In this document: positions 25,948 to 36,410 of the stretch, in pieces
Layout of the letters: every line of letters starts with the position of its first letter
How positions within the stretch are numbered: position 1 is the first letter of the stretch
DNA from: a bacterium SCSIO 12643
GTDB lineage: Bacteria > Bacteroidota > Bacteroidia > Flavobacteriales_G > Salibacteraceae
Length of the DNA: 64,000 bases
Assembly (NCBI GenBank): GCA_024398135.1
Contig: CP073750.1
Span: forward strand, 868,001-932,000
Direction of reading: 5' to 3'
Notes under the pieces: model-generated
Databases searched by the model: none
The model's input: the letters and a program-made list of their open reading frames with translations, nothing else
What the model was told of the DNA's origin: nothing
Program-made: the position numbers and the translations under genes

Positions 25948-28900
25948 ATGAACACTACTACTTCATTTAAGCTAATCGCATTCTTTTTGGCGATTTTCCC
26001 CGCTTTGTCATTTTCGCAAACTGTATTGGTTAGCGAAAGTTTTAATGGTTCTTCACTCCCATCCGGATGGACCAATAACGATCATGCCGGAACCGGTGAT
26101 GATTGGCAATTTAATGATCCGGGAAGCCGAAATATTTCAGCAGGAAACTTCTCTGGAAACTATGCCATTCTGGATAGTGATGAATACGGGACTTCATCTA
26201 GCCAAAACGCATCTCTGATCACTCCATCATTCGATGCTAGTCCTTATTCTACTATAACGTTAACTTTTGACCATCAATATAGAGATTATGATGGCCCGGA
26301 GTTTTGTAAAGTTCAGGTATACAATGGATCTTCATGGTCTACAATTGTGACATACGACATTGGTGACGAGAATTATTCAGGGGCTGATTTTGTGACATTG
26401 GATATTACCAGTGCGGTAAACGCAAGCTCAAATGCTAAAGTACGTTTTAGATATAAAGGTTCTTACGATTGGTGGTGGGCCATTGATAATGTTACCATTA
26501 CAGGAACAGAACCTGCGATTGTCGCTTCTCCCAAAGGACCTGGAGGTATTGGTTCTGATGACGGGACATCTGGTCTCGTTGCATGGTATACACCGAATGG
26601 GTTAAGAAATAGTTCAAATTCACTGCCTTCAGATGGACAATCTGTATCTACATGGGTAGATGAATCCGGTAACAATAAAACAATCTATAATAGCGGAAGT
26701 GCTACTTATCAAAGTGGTGCATCTGACTTAATAAATGGAAATGCCAAGCTTAGTGCATCTTCATTAAACAGACAATTTGTAACGTCTTCAAATATCACCG
26801 CTAAAACACTAATTGCTGTGAATGATCCAAAAAGCCGCAGTTACTTTGAGGCAGTTGCTGGATTTAATGGAGATAAAGGAATCCGAAGACCAAGTAGTAC
26901 GGATAACATTTGGCAGTACCCAGGTGGTGGGAATGGAACCAATAATGACACCTGGTCAACTGATGCTGGTGAGTCATATATAAATGGAGGTACAACAAAT
27001 GCTGGAAGTCATGGAAATTCACTCCATTTTGTATCTCAAACCAGACCTTCTACGCATACCAATAAATTTTATATTGGTGGGTATTACTCCGGTAGAAGCT
27101 TTACCGGAGATATTACTGAGGTCATCATATTCAACACAGATCTTAGTGACGTAGAAAAGATCATATTAGATAATTACCTTTCTGCAAAGTACGCTATTGC
27201 TCTTTCAGCTAACGATTATTATACACAGGATAATTCCGGATCAGGAAACTTCGATCATCATGTAGCTGGTATTGGTCGTGCAGCTGATGGATCACTTCAT
27301 AACAATTCTCAAGGTACCGGAATCGTTAAAATCAACAATCCTTCTGATCTCAACTTTGATGAATTCCTTTTCTGGGGTGAAAACACGCTAAACTCTTCTT
27401 ATGGATTCTCTACTTCTTCGGATTACACCGAAAGACAATCCAGCACCTGGAGAGTCAGTAAAAGAAATGACCTCGGTACAGTCTCTGTTTCTGTGGCTGC
27501 TACCGATCTCGATCTTACTGGAAAACAAAGCTGCGCCAATCTTTACCTTGTCGTAAGTAGCTCTTCTTCGTTCGCTTCAAAAACTTCCTATCCTATGACT
27601 TTAAGTTCTGGGGTTTATACCGCTGATAATGTTTCTTTCAATGATAACGACTACTTCACCTTCGAATACATCGATCAAATCGTTGTCGATAACTCTCAGT
27701 TCTACAATGGTGCTGGTACTTCCAGTGTACCTAACATTACCAATGCCTGTTATAAACTTCTTGTAAAAAGTTCTGCTACCGGTGCTCTTCCTATCTCAGA
27801 AAACGCTGAAGTTAGAGAAATCGAAGTAGAAGCTGGTGGAATACTTACCATCAACTCCGGTATCTATCTTTCTTTAGCTGGAGATATCGTAAATAATGGT
27901 ACCATTAACATCGAAGAAGAATCTTCCTTGATTCAAACTGGTGCTGGAACCGATAACAACTCCGGTGCAGGAGTCTATAATGTTAAACGTACGGGTAATA
28001 ATTCTCCATACATCTTCAACATTTGGTCCTCGCCTATCCAATCTGCTTCTTTGACTTCCGTCTTCTCTTCTGCTAATCCTTGTGACATCTTTGTATTTGA
28101 CAAAGACCTACAAGCATGGAAATATGATTTTGCAGCCGGATATTCTACTACTTGTAATGGAAACAGTGTCACCTTCGGTGCTTCTCATGTAATCTCCGGA
28201 GGGGATGGAATCATGGATGTTACTGGCGGATACTTTGTCCCTGGTGATCCAACTGCACTGAAAACTTACAACGGAACTATTAACAACGGAACACTTAATA
28301 AAGCTATCTCTACAACAACTTTAGGTAATCCGGGAGGAACTGACTGGGCAGATGATGACTGGAACCTACTTGGTAATCCTTATCCTTCTGCTTTAAGTGC
28401 CACCGCTTTCTGGAATGAAAATGCTGTGAGCAACTCCAGAATCACTGATGCATTATACTTCTGGGATGAAGCTGATACCACTGGGGGATATAATCAAAAC
28501 TCTGATTATGCTTCATGGAACCTCTCAGGTGGAGTTAACTCTGGTAACTCTGCGAAAGAACCTTCCGGGAACATTGCCAGTGGACAAGGGTTTTGGGTCG
28601 TTGCCAATGCCAATACAAATGTAGTATTCAATAACAGCATGAGAACTTACAACAACTCTCAGTTCTTTAAAACACAGCAACAGATCAACCAACACAATGC
28701 TTGGATTAGTTTTACTTCTCCTTCAAAATATCAGAACAACATTCTGGTAGGATACAATCAAACCACTACTGATGCTGAAGATTTGGGTTATGATGCACAC
28801 AAACTGGTGGGGAACTCTCATGTAAGATTTGCGTCTTACATCGGCACTGATGAATATGTCATTCAATCTGTCGCTCCTCTAAGTATTGGAGATTCTAAAG

Positions 28901-29409
28901 TTATTCCTCTGGTGGTATTCTCTGATGAATATGGTACACACCAGTTTGAAGAATACAAAAGAGAAAATCTTCCTAACAACTTTGAAATCTACATTAGAGA
29001 TAAATTCCTGGGGTTAGATCACAATCTCGCAAATGGTCCTTACAATGTTGATCTAAATCCAAATGTGGAATACAAAAGTCGTTTTGAATTGGTCTTCAAA
29101 TACAAAATGCAACAATCTGGTGGTGGCTCAGGATCTAAAGGTGGTGGTACTGTAACTTCTGTCGAAAAAAATATCGATCCGGATTTTAAAGTCTTACAAG
29201 ATCAAAATACCATTACCATCTCCCACCCAAATGGAATTAATGGAGATGTGACCATTATTGATCTTACTGGTAAAGTTCTATTCCAAAAGCAAAATGTGAA
29301 AAGCAACAATCTTCAGATTCAATGGCACAATTTTGCCGCTGGTTCTTACTTCATCAGTATCCAAAACAACAACCAAAGATCATTCTTTAAACAGATTATA
29401 AAAAACTAA
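25948..29409 (+). CDS. T9SS cargo protein 2 of the tandem array (choice-of-anchor plus LamG-like)
   Basis: A 1,153-residue secreted protein. A signal peptide (1-24) is followed by a beta-sandwich (about 25-190) with WTNNDHAGTGDDWQFNDPG and WWAIDNVTITGT, as in choice-of-anchor J / cleaved adhesin domains. A LamG-like domain follows (about 195-405) and then the shared module from residue 409 to the Gly/Ser linker near 1055 and the T9SS sorting domain. Bases 27172-28571 are identical to the next gene, while the two LamG-like domains are unrelated at the base level. This implies exchange of the N-terminal part or recent conversion of the C-terminal part. A surface adhesin or carbohydrate binder is inferred. 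Confidence 0.88.
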   Translation: MNTTTSFKLIAFFLAIFPALSFSQTVLVSESFNGSSLPSGWTNNDHAGTGDDWQFNDPGSRNISAGNFSGNYAILDSDEYGTSSSQNASLITPSFDASPYSTITLTFDHQYRDYDGPEFCKVQVYNGSSWSTIVTYDIGDENYSGADFVTLDITSAVNASSNAKVRFRYKGSYDWWWAIDNVTITGTEPAIVASPKGPGGIGSDDGTSGLVAWYTPNGLRNSSNSLPSDGQSVSTWVDESGNNKTIYNSGSATYQSGASDLINGNAKLSASSLNRQFVTSSNITAKTLIAVNDPKSRSYFEAVAGFNGDKGIRRPSSTDNIWQYPGGGNGTNNDTWSTDAGESYINGGTTNAGSHGNSLHFVSQTRPSTHTNKFYIGGYYSGRSFTGDITEVIIFNTDLSDVEKIILDNYLSAKYAIALSANDYYTQDNSGSGNFDHHVAGIGRAADGSLHNNSQGTGIVKINNPSDLNFDEFLFWGENTLNSSYGFSTSSDYTERQSSTWRVSKRNDLGTVSVSVAATDLDLTGKQSCANLYLVVSSSSSFASKTSYPMTLSSGVYTADNVSFNDNDYFTFEYIDQIVVDNSQFYNGAGTSSVPNITNACYKLLVKSSATGALPISENAEVREIEVEAGGILTINSGIYLSLAGDIVNNGTINIEEESSLIQTGAGTDNNSGAGVYNVKRTGNNSPYIFNIWSSPIQSASLTSVFSSANPCDIFVFDKDLQAWKYDFAAGYSTTCNGNSVTFGASHVISGGDGIMDVTGGYFVPGDPTALKTYNGTINNGTLNKAISTTTLGNPGGTDWADDDWNLLGNPYPSALSATAFWNENAVSNSRITDALYFWDEADTTGGYNQNSDYASWNLSGGVNSGNSAKEPSGNIASGQGFWVVANANTNVVFNNSMRTYNNSQFFKTQQQINQHNAWISFTSPSKYQNNILVGYNQTTTDAEDLGYDAHKLVGNSHVRFASYIGTDEYVIQSVAPLSIGDSKVIPLVVFSDEYGTHQFEEYKRENLPNNFEIYIRDKFLGLDHNLANGPYNVDLNPNVEYKSRFELVFKYKMQQSGGGSGSKGGGTVTSVEKNIDPDFKVLQDQNTITISHPNGINGDVTIIDLTGKVLFQKQNVKSNNLQIQWHNFAAGSYFISIQNNNQRSFFKQIIKN
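27172..28571 (+). repeat. 1,400-nt direct repeat, copy A
   Basis: Compared base by base with 30917-32316 (offset 3,745), this block shows no mismatch. The first differences are at 27171 on the left and 28572 on the right. It encodes the front two thirds of the shared module. Confidence 0.95.
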
Positions 29410-29420
29410 AAATAATAGTA

Positions 29421-29453
29421 AAAAAACGGCTGAAGCAATTTGGCCGTTTTTTT
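29421..29453 (+). terminator. Rho-independent terminator after array gene 2
   Basis: AAAAAACGGC pairs with GCCGTTTTTT, followed by further T residues, 11 bases after the stop codon. Confidence 0.85.
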
Positions 29454-29575
29454 ATTGAATTTTAATCAAGAATCATTTTTATTAAATAAAATATCACCCT
29501 AGAAATAGCGATTTCATTCACGATGCAATCTATTTAACTATTCGGTATATTATCAAACAAACTATGTTAATAATA

Positions 29576-29583
29576 TAGTTTTG
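29576..29583 (+). promoter_or_regulatory. -7 promoter box of array gene 3 (TAGTTTTG)
   Basis: An exact TAnnTTTG match 61 bases before the ATG, the same octamer and nearly the same distance as before array gene 2. With the terminator upstream, gene 3 appears to be its own unit. Confidence 0.5.
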
Positions 29584-29644
29584 ATTTTGTATATACTCTA
29601 TTCAATTAGTTAAATGAATAAATATTGCATAAGATCACACAAAT

Positions 29645-32600
29645 ATGAAAATCGCTACGCCTATTAAACTACTTTTATTTACATGTCTTTTTTTTCCTCT
29701 CCATGCAATTAGTCAAACGACTATATTGAATGAAAATTTTTCTGGAGGAAGTTTACCTTCCGGATGGACCAATACAGACCATGCCGGAACTGGTGATGTA
29801 TGGTTATTTAACGATCCTGACAACAGAAATATAAGCGCTGGAAACTTCTCCGGTGATTATGCTATTTTGGACAGTGATTATTATGGCAGTTCATCAAATC
29901 AGGATGCATCTTTAGCCACCCCTACATTTGATGCCAGTCCATACTCTACTGTTACTTTAAGTTTCGATCATCAATATAGAGATTATAGTTCTCCCGAATC
30001 TTGTGAAGTACAGGTATATAATGGTTCAAGCTGGACCACTGTAGTAAGTTATACTACCGGAGATGAAAACTACTCTGGTTCAGATTTAATCACTTTAGAT
30101 ATTACCTCAGCAACCAATGGAAGCTCAAACGCAAGAGTAAGATTCCGCTACTCAGGAAATTATGACTGGTGGTGGGCTATTGACAATGTCAATATCACAG
30201 GTACATCCCCGGATGTTGTTGCTTCGCCAAAAGGGCCGGGTGGAATTGGTTCTGATGATGGAACATCAGGATTAAAGCTATGGTTAGATGTGAATACTAT
30301 TTCAGGTACTAACAATTCAACTATTACCAATTGGACAGATGCTTCAGGGAATAATTTCAACTTTTCTGTAGGGAATGGAGCTACGTTTATTGAATCTGCA
30401 CAAAACGATTATCCTGCATTTAGATTCAATGGAACCTCTTCGTATTTCCAGCGCGCATTTACTTCAGATTTGACTCCTACTTCGTTTACCATTTTCTCAG
30501 CAAACAAAGTGAATTCCAGTAATAGATATAAATGTGTTATTTCTAATAGGGATGACCCTTCCGGAACAGCAACTGCAGGTTTCATATTATATTCCAGACC
30601 CAACACAAACTATTGGGATTTTTGGACCGGAAGATCTTCCGGAGCATGGCAAACAAACTCTGGTGGAACATCTACGGCAGGTAGTTGGGCCAGTCAGATG
30701 ATCAGATATGATGGAGCTACTAACAATAAAATATTAGATATCAATGGCTCATTTGATGCTTCAAATACGCATACAATGACACTAAATCCATCTCAGCCCA
30801 TTCGTGTTGGAGCCGGACGAAATGAATTCTCCCCTGATTACTATTTTAATGGTGACATTGGTGAAATCATCATGTTCAACACCGTATTGAGTGAGGTAGA
30901 AGAAATTATCATTAACAATTACCTTTCTGCAAAGTACGCTATTGCTCTTTCAGCTAACGATTATTATACACAGGATAATTCCGGATCAGGAAACTTCGAT
31001 CATCATGTAGCTGGTATTGGTCGTGCAGCTGATGGATCACTTCATAACAATTCTCAAGGTACCGGAATCGTTAAAATCAACAATCCTTCTGATCTCAACT
31101 TTGATGAATTCCTTTTCTGGGGTGAAAACACGCTAAACTCTTCTTATGGATTCTCTACTTCTTCGGATTACACCGAAAGACAATCCAGCACCTGGAGAGT
31201 CAGTAAAAGAAATGACCTCGGTACAGTCTCTGTTTCTGTGGCTGCTACCGATCTCGATCTTACTGGAAAACAAAGCTGCGCCAATCTTTACCTTGTCGTA
31301 AGTAGCTCTTCTTCGTTCGCTTCAAAAACTTCCTATCCTATGACTTTAAGTTCTGGGGTTTATACCGCTGATAATGTTTCTTTCAATGATAACGACTACT
31401 TCACCTTCGAATACATCGATCAAATCGTTGTCGATAACTCTCAGTTCTACAATGGTGCTGGTACTTCCAGTGTACCTAACATTACCAATGCCTGTTATAA
31501 ACTTCTTGTAAAAAGTTCTGCTACCGGTGCTCTTCCTATCTCAGAAAACGCTGAAGTTAGAGAAATCGAAGTAGAAGCTGGTGGAATACTTACCATCAAC
31601 TCCGGTATCTATCTTTCTTTAGCTGGAGATATCGTAAATAATGGTACCATTAACATCGAAGAAGAATCTTCCTTGATTCAAACTGGTGCTGGAACCGATA
31701 ACAACTCCGGTGCAGGAGTCTATAATGTTAAACGTACGGGTAATAATTCTCCATACATCTTCAACATTTGGTCCTCGCCTATCCAATCTGCTTCTTTGAC
31801 TTCCGTCTTCTCTTCTGCTAATCCTTGTGACATCTTTGTATTTGACAAAGACCTACAAGCATGGAAATATGATTTTGCAGCCGGATATTCTACTACTTGT
31901 AATGGAAACAGTGTCACCTTCGGTGCTTCTCATGTAATCTCCGGAGGGGATGGAATCATGGATGTTACTGGCGGATACTTTGTCCCTGGTGATCCAACTG
32001 CACTGAAAACTTACAACGGAACTATTAACAACGGAACACTTAATAAAGCTATCTCTACAACAACTTTAGGTAATCCGGGAGGAACTGACTGGGCAGATGA
32101 TGACTGGAACCTACTTGGTAATCCTTATCCTTCTGCTTTAAGTGCCACCGCTTTCTGGAATGAAAATGCTGTGAGCAACTCCAGAATCACTGATGCATTA
32201 TACTTCTGGGATGAAGCTGATACCACTGGGGGATATAATCAAAACTCTGATTATGCTTCATGGAACCTCTCAGGTGGAGTTAACTCTGGTAACTCTGCGA
32301 AAGAACCTTCCGGGAATATTGCCAGTGGACAAGGGTTTTGGGTCGTTGCCAATGCCAATACAAATGTAGTATTCAATAACAGCATGAGAACTTACAACAA
32401 CTCTCAGTTCTTTAAAACACAGCAACAGATCAACCAACACAATGCTTGGATTAGTTTTACTTCTCCTTCAAAATATCAGAACAACATTCTGGTAGGATAC
32501 AATCAAACCACTACTGATGCTGAAGATTTGGGTTATGATGCACACAAACTGGTGGGGAACTCTCATGTAAGATTTGCGTCTTACATCGGCACTGATGAAT

Positions 32601-33154
32601 ATGTCATTCAATCTGTCGCTCCTCTAAGTATTGGAGATTCTAAAGTTATTCCTCTGGTGGTATTCTCTGATGAATATGGCACTCACCAGTTTGAAGAATA
32701 CAAAAGAGAAAATCTCCCAAACAACTTTGAAATCTACATTAGAGATAAATTTCTGGGGTTAGATCACAATCTGGCAAATGGTCCTTACAATGTTGATCTA
32801 AATCCAAATGTAGAATACAAAAGTCGTTTTGAGTTGGTCTTCAAATACAAAATGCAACAATCTGGTGGTGGCTCAGGATCTAAAGGTGGTGGTACTGTAA
32901 CTTCTGTCGAAAAAAATATCGATCCGGATTTTAAAGTCTTACAAGATCAAAATACAATTACAATCTCCCACCCGAATGGAATCAATGGAGATGTAACTAT
33001 CATTGATATCACTGGTAAGGTTCTATTCCAAAAGCAAAATGTGAAAAGTAACAATCTTCAGATTCAATGGCACAATTTTGCCGCTGGTTCTTACTTTATC
33101 AGTATCCAAAACAACAACCAAAGATCATTTTTTAAACAAATCATAAAACCTTAA
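29645..33154 (+). CDS. T9SS cargo protein 3 of the tandem array (choice-of-anchor plus a different LamG-like)
   Basis: A 1,169-residue secreted protein with the same plan as its left neighbour: signal peptide (1-23), choice-of-anchor J-like sandwich (about 25-190) clearly homologous to that of gene 2, a different LamG-like domain (about 200-415), then the shared module from residue 425, Gly/Ser linker near 1070 and T9SS sorting domain. The module is base-identical to gene 2 over 1,400 nt and then shows about two dozen mostly third-position differences up to the stop. The conserved protein but drifting codons at the 3' end indicate that only the central tract was recently homogenised. Confidence 0.88.
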   Translation: MKIATPIKLLLFTCLFFPLHAISQTTILNENFSGGSLPSGWTNTDHAGTGDVWLFNDPDNRNISAGNFSGDYAILDSDYYGSSSNQDASLATPTFDASPYSTVTLSFDHQYRDYSSPESCEVQVYNGSSWTTVVSYTTGDENYSGSDLITLDITSATNGSSNARVRFRYSGNYDWWWAIDNVNITGTSPDVVASPKGPGGIGSDDGTSGLKLWLDVNTISGTNNSTITNWTDASGNNFNFSVGNGATFIESAQNDYPAFRFNGTSSYFQRAFTSDLTPTSFTIFSANKVNSSNRYKCVISNRDDPSGTATAGFILYSRPNTNYWDFWTGRSSGAWQTNSGGTSTAGSWASQMIRYDGATNNKILDINGSFDASNTHTMTLNPSQPIRVGAGRNEFSPDYYFNGDIGEIIMFNTVLSEVEEIIINNYLSAKYAIALSANDYYTQDNSGSGNFDHHVAGIGRAADGSLHNNSQGTGIVKINNPSDLNFDEFLFWGENTLNSSYGFSTSSDYTERQSSTWRVSKRNDLGTVSVSVAATDLDLTGKQSCANLYLVVSSSSSFASKTSYPMTLSSGVYTADNVSFNDNDYFTFEYIDQIVVDNSQFYNGAGTSSVPNITNACYKLLVKSSATGALPISENAEVREIEVEAGGILTINSGIYLSLAGDIVNNGTINIEEESSLIQTGAGTDNNSGAGVYNVKRTGNNSPYIFNIWSSPIQSASLTSVFSSANPCDIFVFDKDLQAWKYDFAAGYSTTCNGNSVTFGASHVISGGDGIMDVTGGYFVPGDPTALKTYNGTINNGTLNKAISTTTLGNPGGTDWADDDWNLLGNPYPSALSATAFWNENAVSNSRITDALYFWDEADTTGGYNQNSDYASWNLSGGVNSGNSAKEPSGNIASGQGFWVVANANTNVVFNNSMRTYNNSQFFKTQQQINQHNAWISFTSPSKYQNNILVGYNQTTTDAEDLGYDAHKLVGNSHVRFASYIGTDEYVIQSVAPLSIGDSKVIPLVVFSDEYGTHQFEEYKRENLPNNFEIYIRDKFLGLDHNLANGPYNVDLNPNVEYKSRFELVFKYKMQQSGGGSGSKGGGTVTSVEKNIDPDFKVLQDQNTITISHPNGINGDVTIIDITGKVLFQKQNVKSNNLQIQWHNFAAGSYFISIQNNNQRSFFKQIIKP
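30917..32316 (+). repeat. 1,400-nt direct repeat, copy B
   Basis: Identical to 27172-28571. The left edge is at the junction between the LamG-like domain and the shared module; the right edge is inside the module, where the two genes start to differ again at synonymous positions. Confidence 0.95.
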
Positions 33155-33216
33155 TCAAATCAATTGCGTATAGGAATTAGTTATAATACATATTTAGTCA
33201 CTTAATAGTTATAATT

Positions 33217-36201
33217 ATGGGATCTACAATCACTAACAAACTACTACTCATTCTACCTATTATTTGCACACCCGTACTTCTTTATGCTCAGGATGGGCCT
33301 GGCGGCATAGGTTCTAAAGATGGAAGCAGCAATCTAAAAGTATGGCTTAATGCGGATGACATTAATGCCAACGATGATTATACAGACAACCCCTCAAACA
33401 ACGCTAAGGTTTCTACCTGGTATGATTTAAGTGGGAATTCTAACGATTATTCAAGTTCTGGTAATAATAGACCAAAATTTAAAACGAGCGGCTCACTAAA
33501 CTACCTAAGGTTCAATGCTTCAAGTTCATCTGCGAAATATATGTCTGGCCCATCATCCGGAACGTATAGTGACGCAAGTGCCTATTTTGTGGTAAAGCCA
33601 ATTAACAGCGGTCTTAGTAGCACGTTATTTGATGGCCCCTCCTACTCCTTGCGTGTTGAACAATATTCCAACACTAATAAAGTAGGCTATACACGTTATG
33701 GAGTTACGGACTATTCTTCTTCTATTAGTTCTCCATATGGAATCCGTTCTATTTTTTCTTTCCATAAACCAGGCGGTTCATCAACCATCTCCATTCGTGT
33801 AAATGGAAGTGAGAACTTTGTAAATATGGGATTAAGTTCAGCAGGATTTCCATATGACAGAATCGGAAAAAACAGCTCTGGTGCAGATGAAGCAAGTGGT
33901 GATTTTTTCGAAGTTATATTATTTAACGATGAACTCTCAGCAGTTCAAAAAGTCATTATTGATAATTACTTAAGTTCTAAATACGGTAACATTAGCATTA
34001 TCAATGACTATTATTCACAAGACAATGCATCTGCCGGAAGCTTTGACTACCACGTTGCTGGAATTGGGAAAGCAACTGATGGGTCTTCCCATACTACTTC
34101 AAAAGGCTCTGGTATTGTGACCATTAGTAATCCTTCAGATCTACAAAATGATGAATATCTTTTTTGGGGAGAGGATACCAAAACTTCTACTCATAGTTTT
34201 ACTACATCTGGCAATTATACCGAAAGGCAAAACAGTACATGGAGAGTTAGTAAAAGAAATGATATCGGGTCGGTTACTGTTGCAGTAGATGCAACAGATT
34301 TAGATTTATCCGGTAAACAAAGTTGTGCGGCTTTATATATGGTTGTAAGTAGCTCGTCTTCTTTTTCTTCTAAAACAAGATATCCAATGACCTTAAGTTC
34401 TGGCACCTACACTGCAACTGGGGTTTCCTTTAATGACAATGATTATTTTACGTTCGAGTATTTTGATCAAATAGTTGTGGACAACTCACAGTTCTATAAT
34501 GGTTCTGGAAGTTCAAGTGTGCCAAATACAACAGATGCTTGCTACAAACTCCTCGTCAAAAACTCTGCAACCGGATCCTTACCACTTACTGAGAATGCGG
34601 TAGTACGAGAAATTGAAGTAGAATCAGGAGGGGTGTTAACTATCAACTCAGGAATCTATGTTTCACTTGCTGGGGATATCGTAAATAACGGGACTATTAA
34701 TATTGAAGAAAACACATCTTTAATTCAAACCGGGTCAGGAACTGATAACAATTCAGGTTCTGGAATATACAATGTTAAACGTGCAGGGAATAATTCATCA
34801 TTCATTTATAACATTTGGGCGTCTCCTATTCAAGCCGCTACTTTAACATCCGTATTTAGTAGTGCGAACCCATGTGATATTTGGACATTTGATAAAGATA
34901 ATCAAGCCTGGAAATATGATTTTGCAGCTGGATATTCTACAACTTGTAACGGCAATAGTGTCACATTTTCTGCTACAGATGTAATCACAGGTGGTGATGG
35001 TATTATGGATATTGGTGGAGGTTATTTCGTACCTGGAAACCCTACAGCATTAAAAACCTACAATGGTGATATTAATAATGGAGATATTCAAAAAGCCATT
35101 ACAACTACTTCGCTAGGTAATCCTGGAGGAACAGATTGGGCTGATGATGATTGGAACCTATTAGGTAATCCTTATCCCTCTGCTTTAAATGCCACAGCAT
35201 TCTGGAATGAAAATGCGGTTAACAATTCTAGAATTACAGACGCACTTTATTTCTGGGATGAAGCTGATACTTCTGGCGGTTATAATCAAAACTCCGATTA
35301 CGCTTCATGGAATCTATCCGGAGGGGTAAATTCAGGGAACTCATTAACTATTCCAGGGGGGAATATCGCAAGTGGTCAAGGTTTTTGGGTGGTTGCTAAC
35401 ACCAACACAAACGTGGTTTTTAATAACAGTATGAGATCCAGCAATAACTCACAGTTCTTTAAAACACAAAAGCAAATTAATCAGCATAATGCATGGGTCA
35501 GCTTTACTTCTCCTTCAGGATATCAAAACAATATTCTTGTCGGATATAACCAGACTACCACTGATGCATTTGATGTGGGATATGATGCCCACAAACTCGT
35601 GGGGAATTCACATGTCAGATTTGCCTCTTACATCGGTACAGATGAATATGTTATTCAATCTGTGGCTCCATTGAGTATTGGTGACTCTAAAACTATTCCT
35701 TTAGTTGTTTTCTCGGATGAAGCCGGACTTCATGAATTCAACGAATATAAGAGAGAAAATCTACCTGGCGATTTCAAGATCTTTTTACGAGACAAAACAT
35801 TGGGTATCGACCACAATCTTGTAAATGGGCCGTATAGTGTCGACCTCTTAGCTAATACAGAATACAATAATCGATTTGAACTTGTATTCAAAAACGAAAT
35901 TCAACAATCAGGGGGGGGGGCTGGTTCTAAAGGTGGAGGAACAGTAACTTCAATTGAAGATACTAAAGTTGTAAAATTCAAATTGGTCCAAAATTCGGAA
36001 TCACTAACCATATCCCATCCGGATGGAATTAATGGTGATATCATGGTCATTGATATCACTGGAAAGATATTGTTCCACGATTCCAATGTATTCAACAAAA
36101 ATAGTATCAGTATATCCTGGAGTGACTTCTCAAGTGGGGCATATTTTATCACAATTCAAAACAATGAGCAACGGGTTTTCTTCAAGCAAGTTGTTAAATA
36201 G
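33217..36201 (+). CDS. T9SS cargo protein 4 of the tandem array, with G10 tract
   Basis: A 994-residue secreted protein: signal peptide (about 1-24, ending LYAQ), GPGGIG opening, LamG-like domain (about 30-245), shared module from about 252, Gly/Ser linker at about 896-910 and a T9SS sorting domain. The linker is encoded by ten consecutive G residues (35911-35920), whereas the paralogues use mixed Gly codons. A +1 slip gives the codons GGC TGG TTC TAA, and a -1 slip reaches TAA after eight further sense codons; either removes the sorting domain. It lies 62 bases after gene 3 with no terminator between, so the two may share a transcript. Confidence 0.88.
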   Translation: MGSTITNKLLLILPIICTPVLLYAQDGPGGIGSKDGSSNLKVWLNADDINANDDYTDNPSNNAKVSTWYDLSGNSNDYSSSGNNRPKFKTSGSLNYLRFNASSSSAKYMSGPSSGTYSDASAYFVVKPINSGLSSTLFDGPSYSLRVEQYSNTNKVGYTRYGVTDYSSSISSPYGIRSIFSFHKPGGSSTISIRVNGSENFVNMGLSSAGFPYDRIGKNSSGADEASGDFFEVILFNDELSAVQKVIIDNYLSSKYGNISIINDYYSQDNASAGSFDYHVAGIGKATDGSSHTTSKGSGIVTISNPSDLQNDEYLFWGEDTKTSTHSFTTSGNYTERQNSTWRVSKRNDIGSVTVAVDATDLDLSGKQSCAALYMVVSSSSSFSSKTRYPMTLSSGTYTATGVSFNDNDYFTFEYFDQIVVDNSQFYNGSGSSSVPNTTDACYKLLVKNSATGSLPLTENAVVREIEVESGGVLTINSGIYVSLAGDIVNNGTINIEENTSLIQTGSGTDNNSGSGIYNVKRAGNNSSFIYNIWASPIQAATLTSVFSSANPCDIWTFDKDNQAWKYDFAAGYSTTCNGNSVTFSATDVITGGDGIMDIGGGYFVPGNPTALKTYNGDINNGDIQKAITTTSLGNPGGTDWADDDWNLLGNPYPSALNATAFWNENAVNNSRITDALYFWDEADTSGGYNQNSDYASWNLSGGVNSGNSLTIPGGNIASGQGFWVVANTNTNVVFNNSMRSSNNSQFFKTQKQINQHNAWVSFTSPSGYQNNILVGYNQTTTDAFDVGYDAHKLVGNSHVRFASYIGTDEYVIQSVAPLSIGDSKTIPLVVFSDEAGLHEFNEYKRENLPGDFKIFLRDKTLGIDHNLVNGPYSVDLLANTEYNNRFELVFKNEIQQSGGGAGSKGGGTVTSIEDTKVVKFKLVQNSESLTISHPDGINGDIMVIDITGKILFHDSNVFNKNSISISWSDFSSGAYFITIQNNEQRVFFKQVVK
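35911..35920 (+). repeat. Ten-G homopolymer inside the linker of array gene 4
   Basis: The codons are TCA GGG GGG GGG GCT (Ser-Gly-Gly-Gly-Ala, residues 898-902). It is the longest G run I see in the window and sits directly ahead of the sorting domain. Confidence 0.95.
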
Positions 36202-36210
36202 TTAATAGAA

Positions 36211-36239
36211 AAAAGACCTTCAAATGAAGGTCTTTTTTT
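36211..36239 (+). terminator. Rho-independent terminator after array gene 4
   Basis: AAAAGACCTTC pairs perfectly with GAAGGTCTTTT around a four-base loop, followed by T residues. Confidence 0.92.
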
Positions 36240-36410
36240 ATGCCCAAAATCTATAATCGACTTACCTCGACTCCTCTCATCCCTGATCATGTATTTTTAA
36301 CTATAATTCAATTCATTTCGATAGAAATTCAATAGTATCAAGGGTTTGTAAGAAAACTTTCAACCTTTTTCAATATTGAGTAATTCAGCCCAATTCGTTA
36401 TGCAACTCAC

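Noticed and set aside
27172-32316. Identical 1.4-kb blocks as copies of an insertion sequence
   Set aside because: The blocks are coding sequence of the two surface proteins in the correct frame, with no terminal inverted repeats, target duplications or transposase.
35356-35361. G6 runs (here, and at about 6181 and 38411) as slippage sites
   Set aside because: Six Gs are short for slippage and also occur in ordinary genes of the window; only the G10 tract stands out, with the G7 as a weak second.
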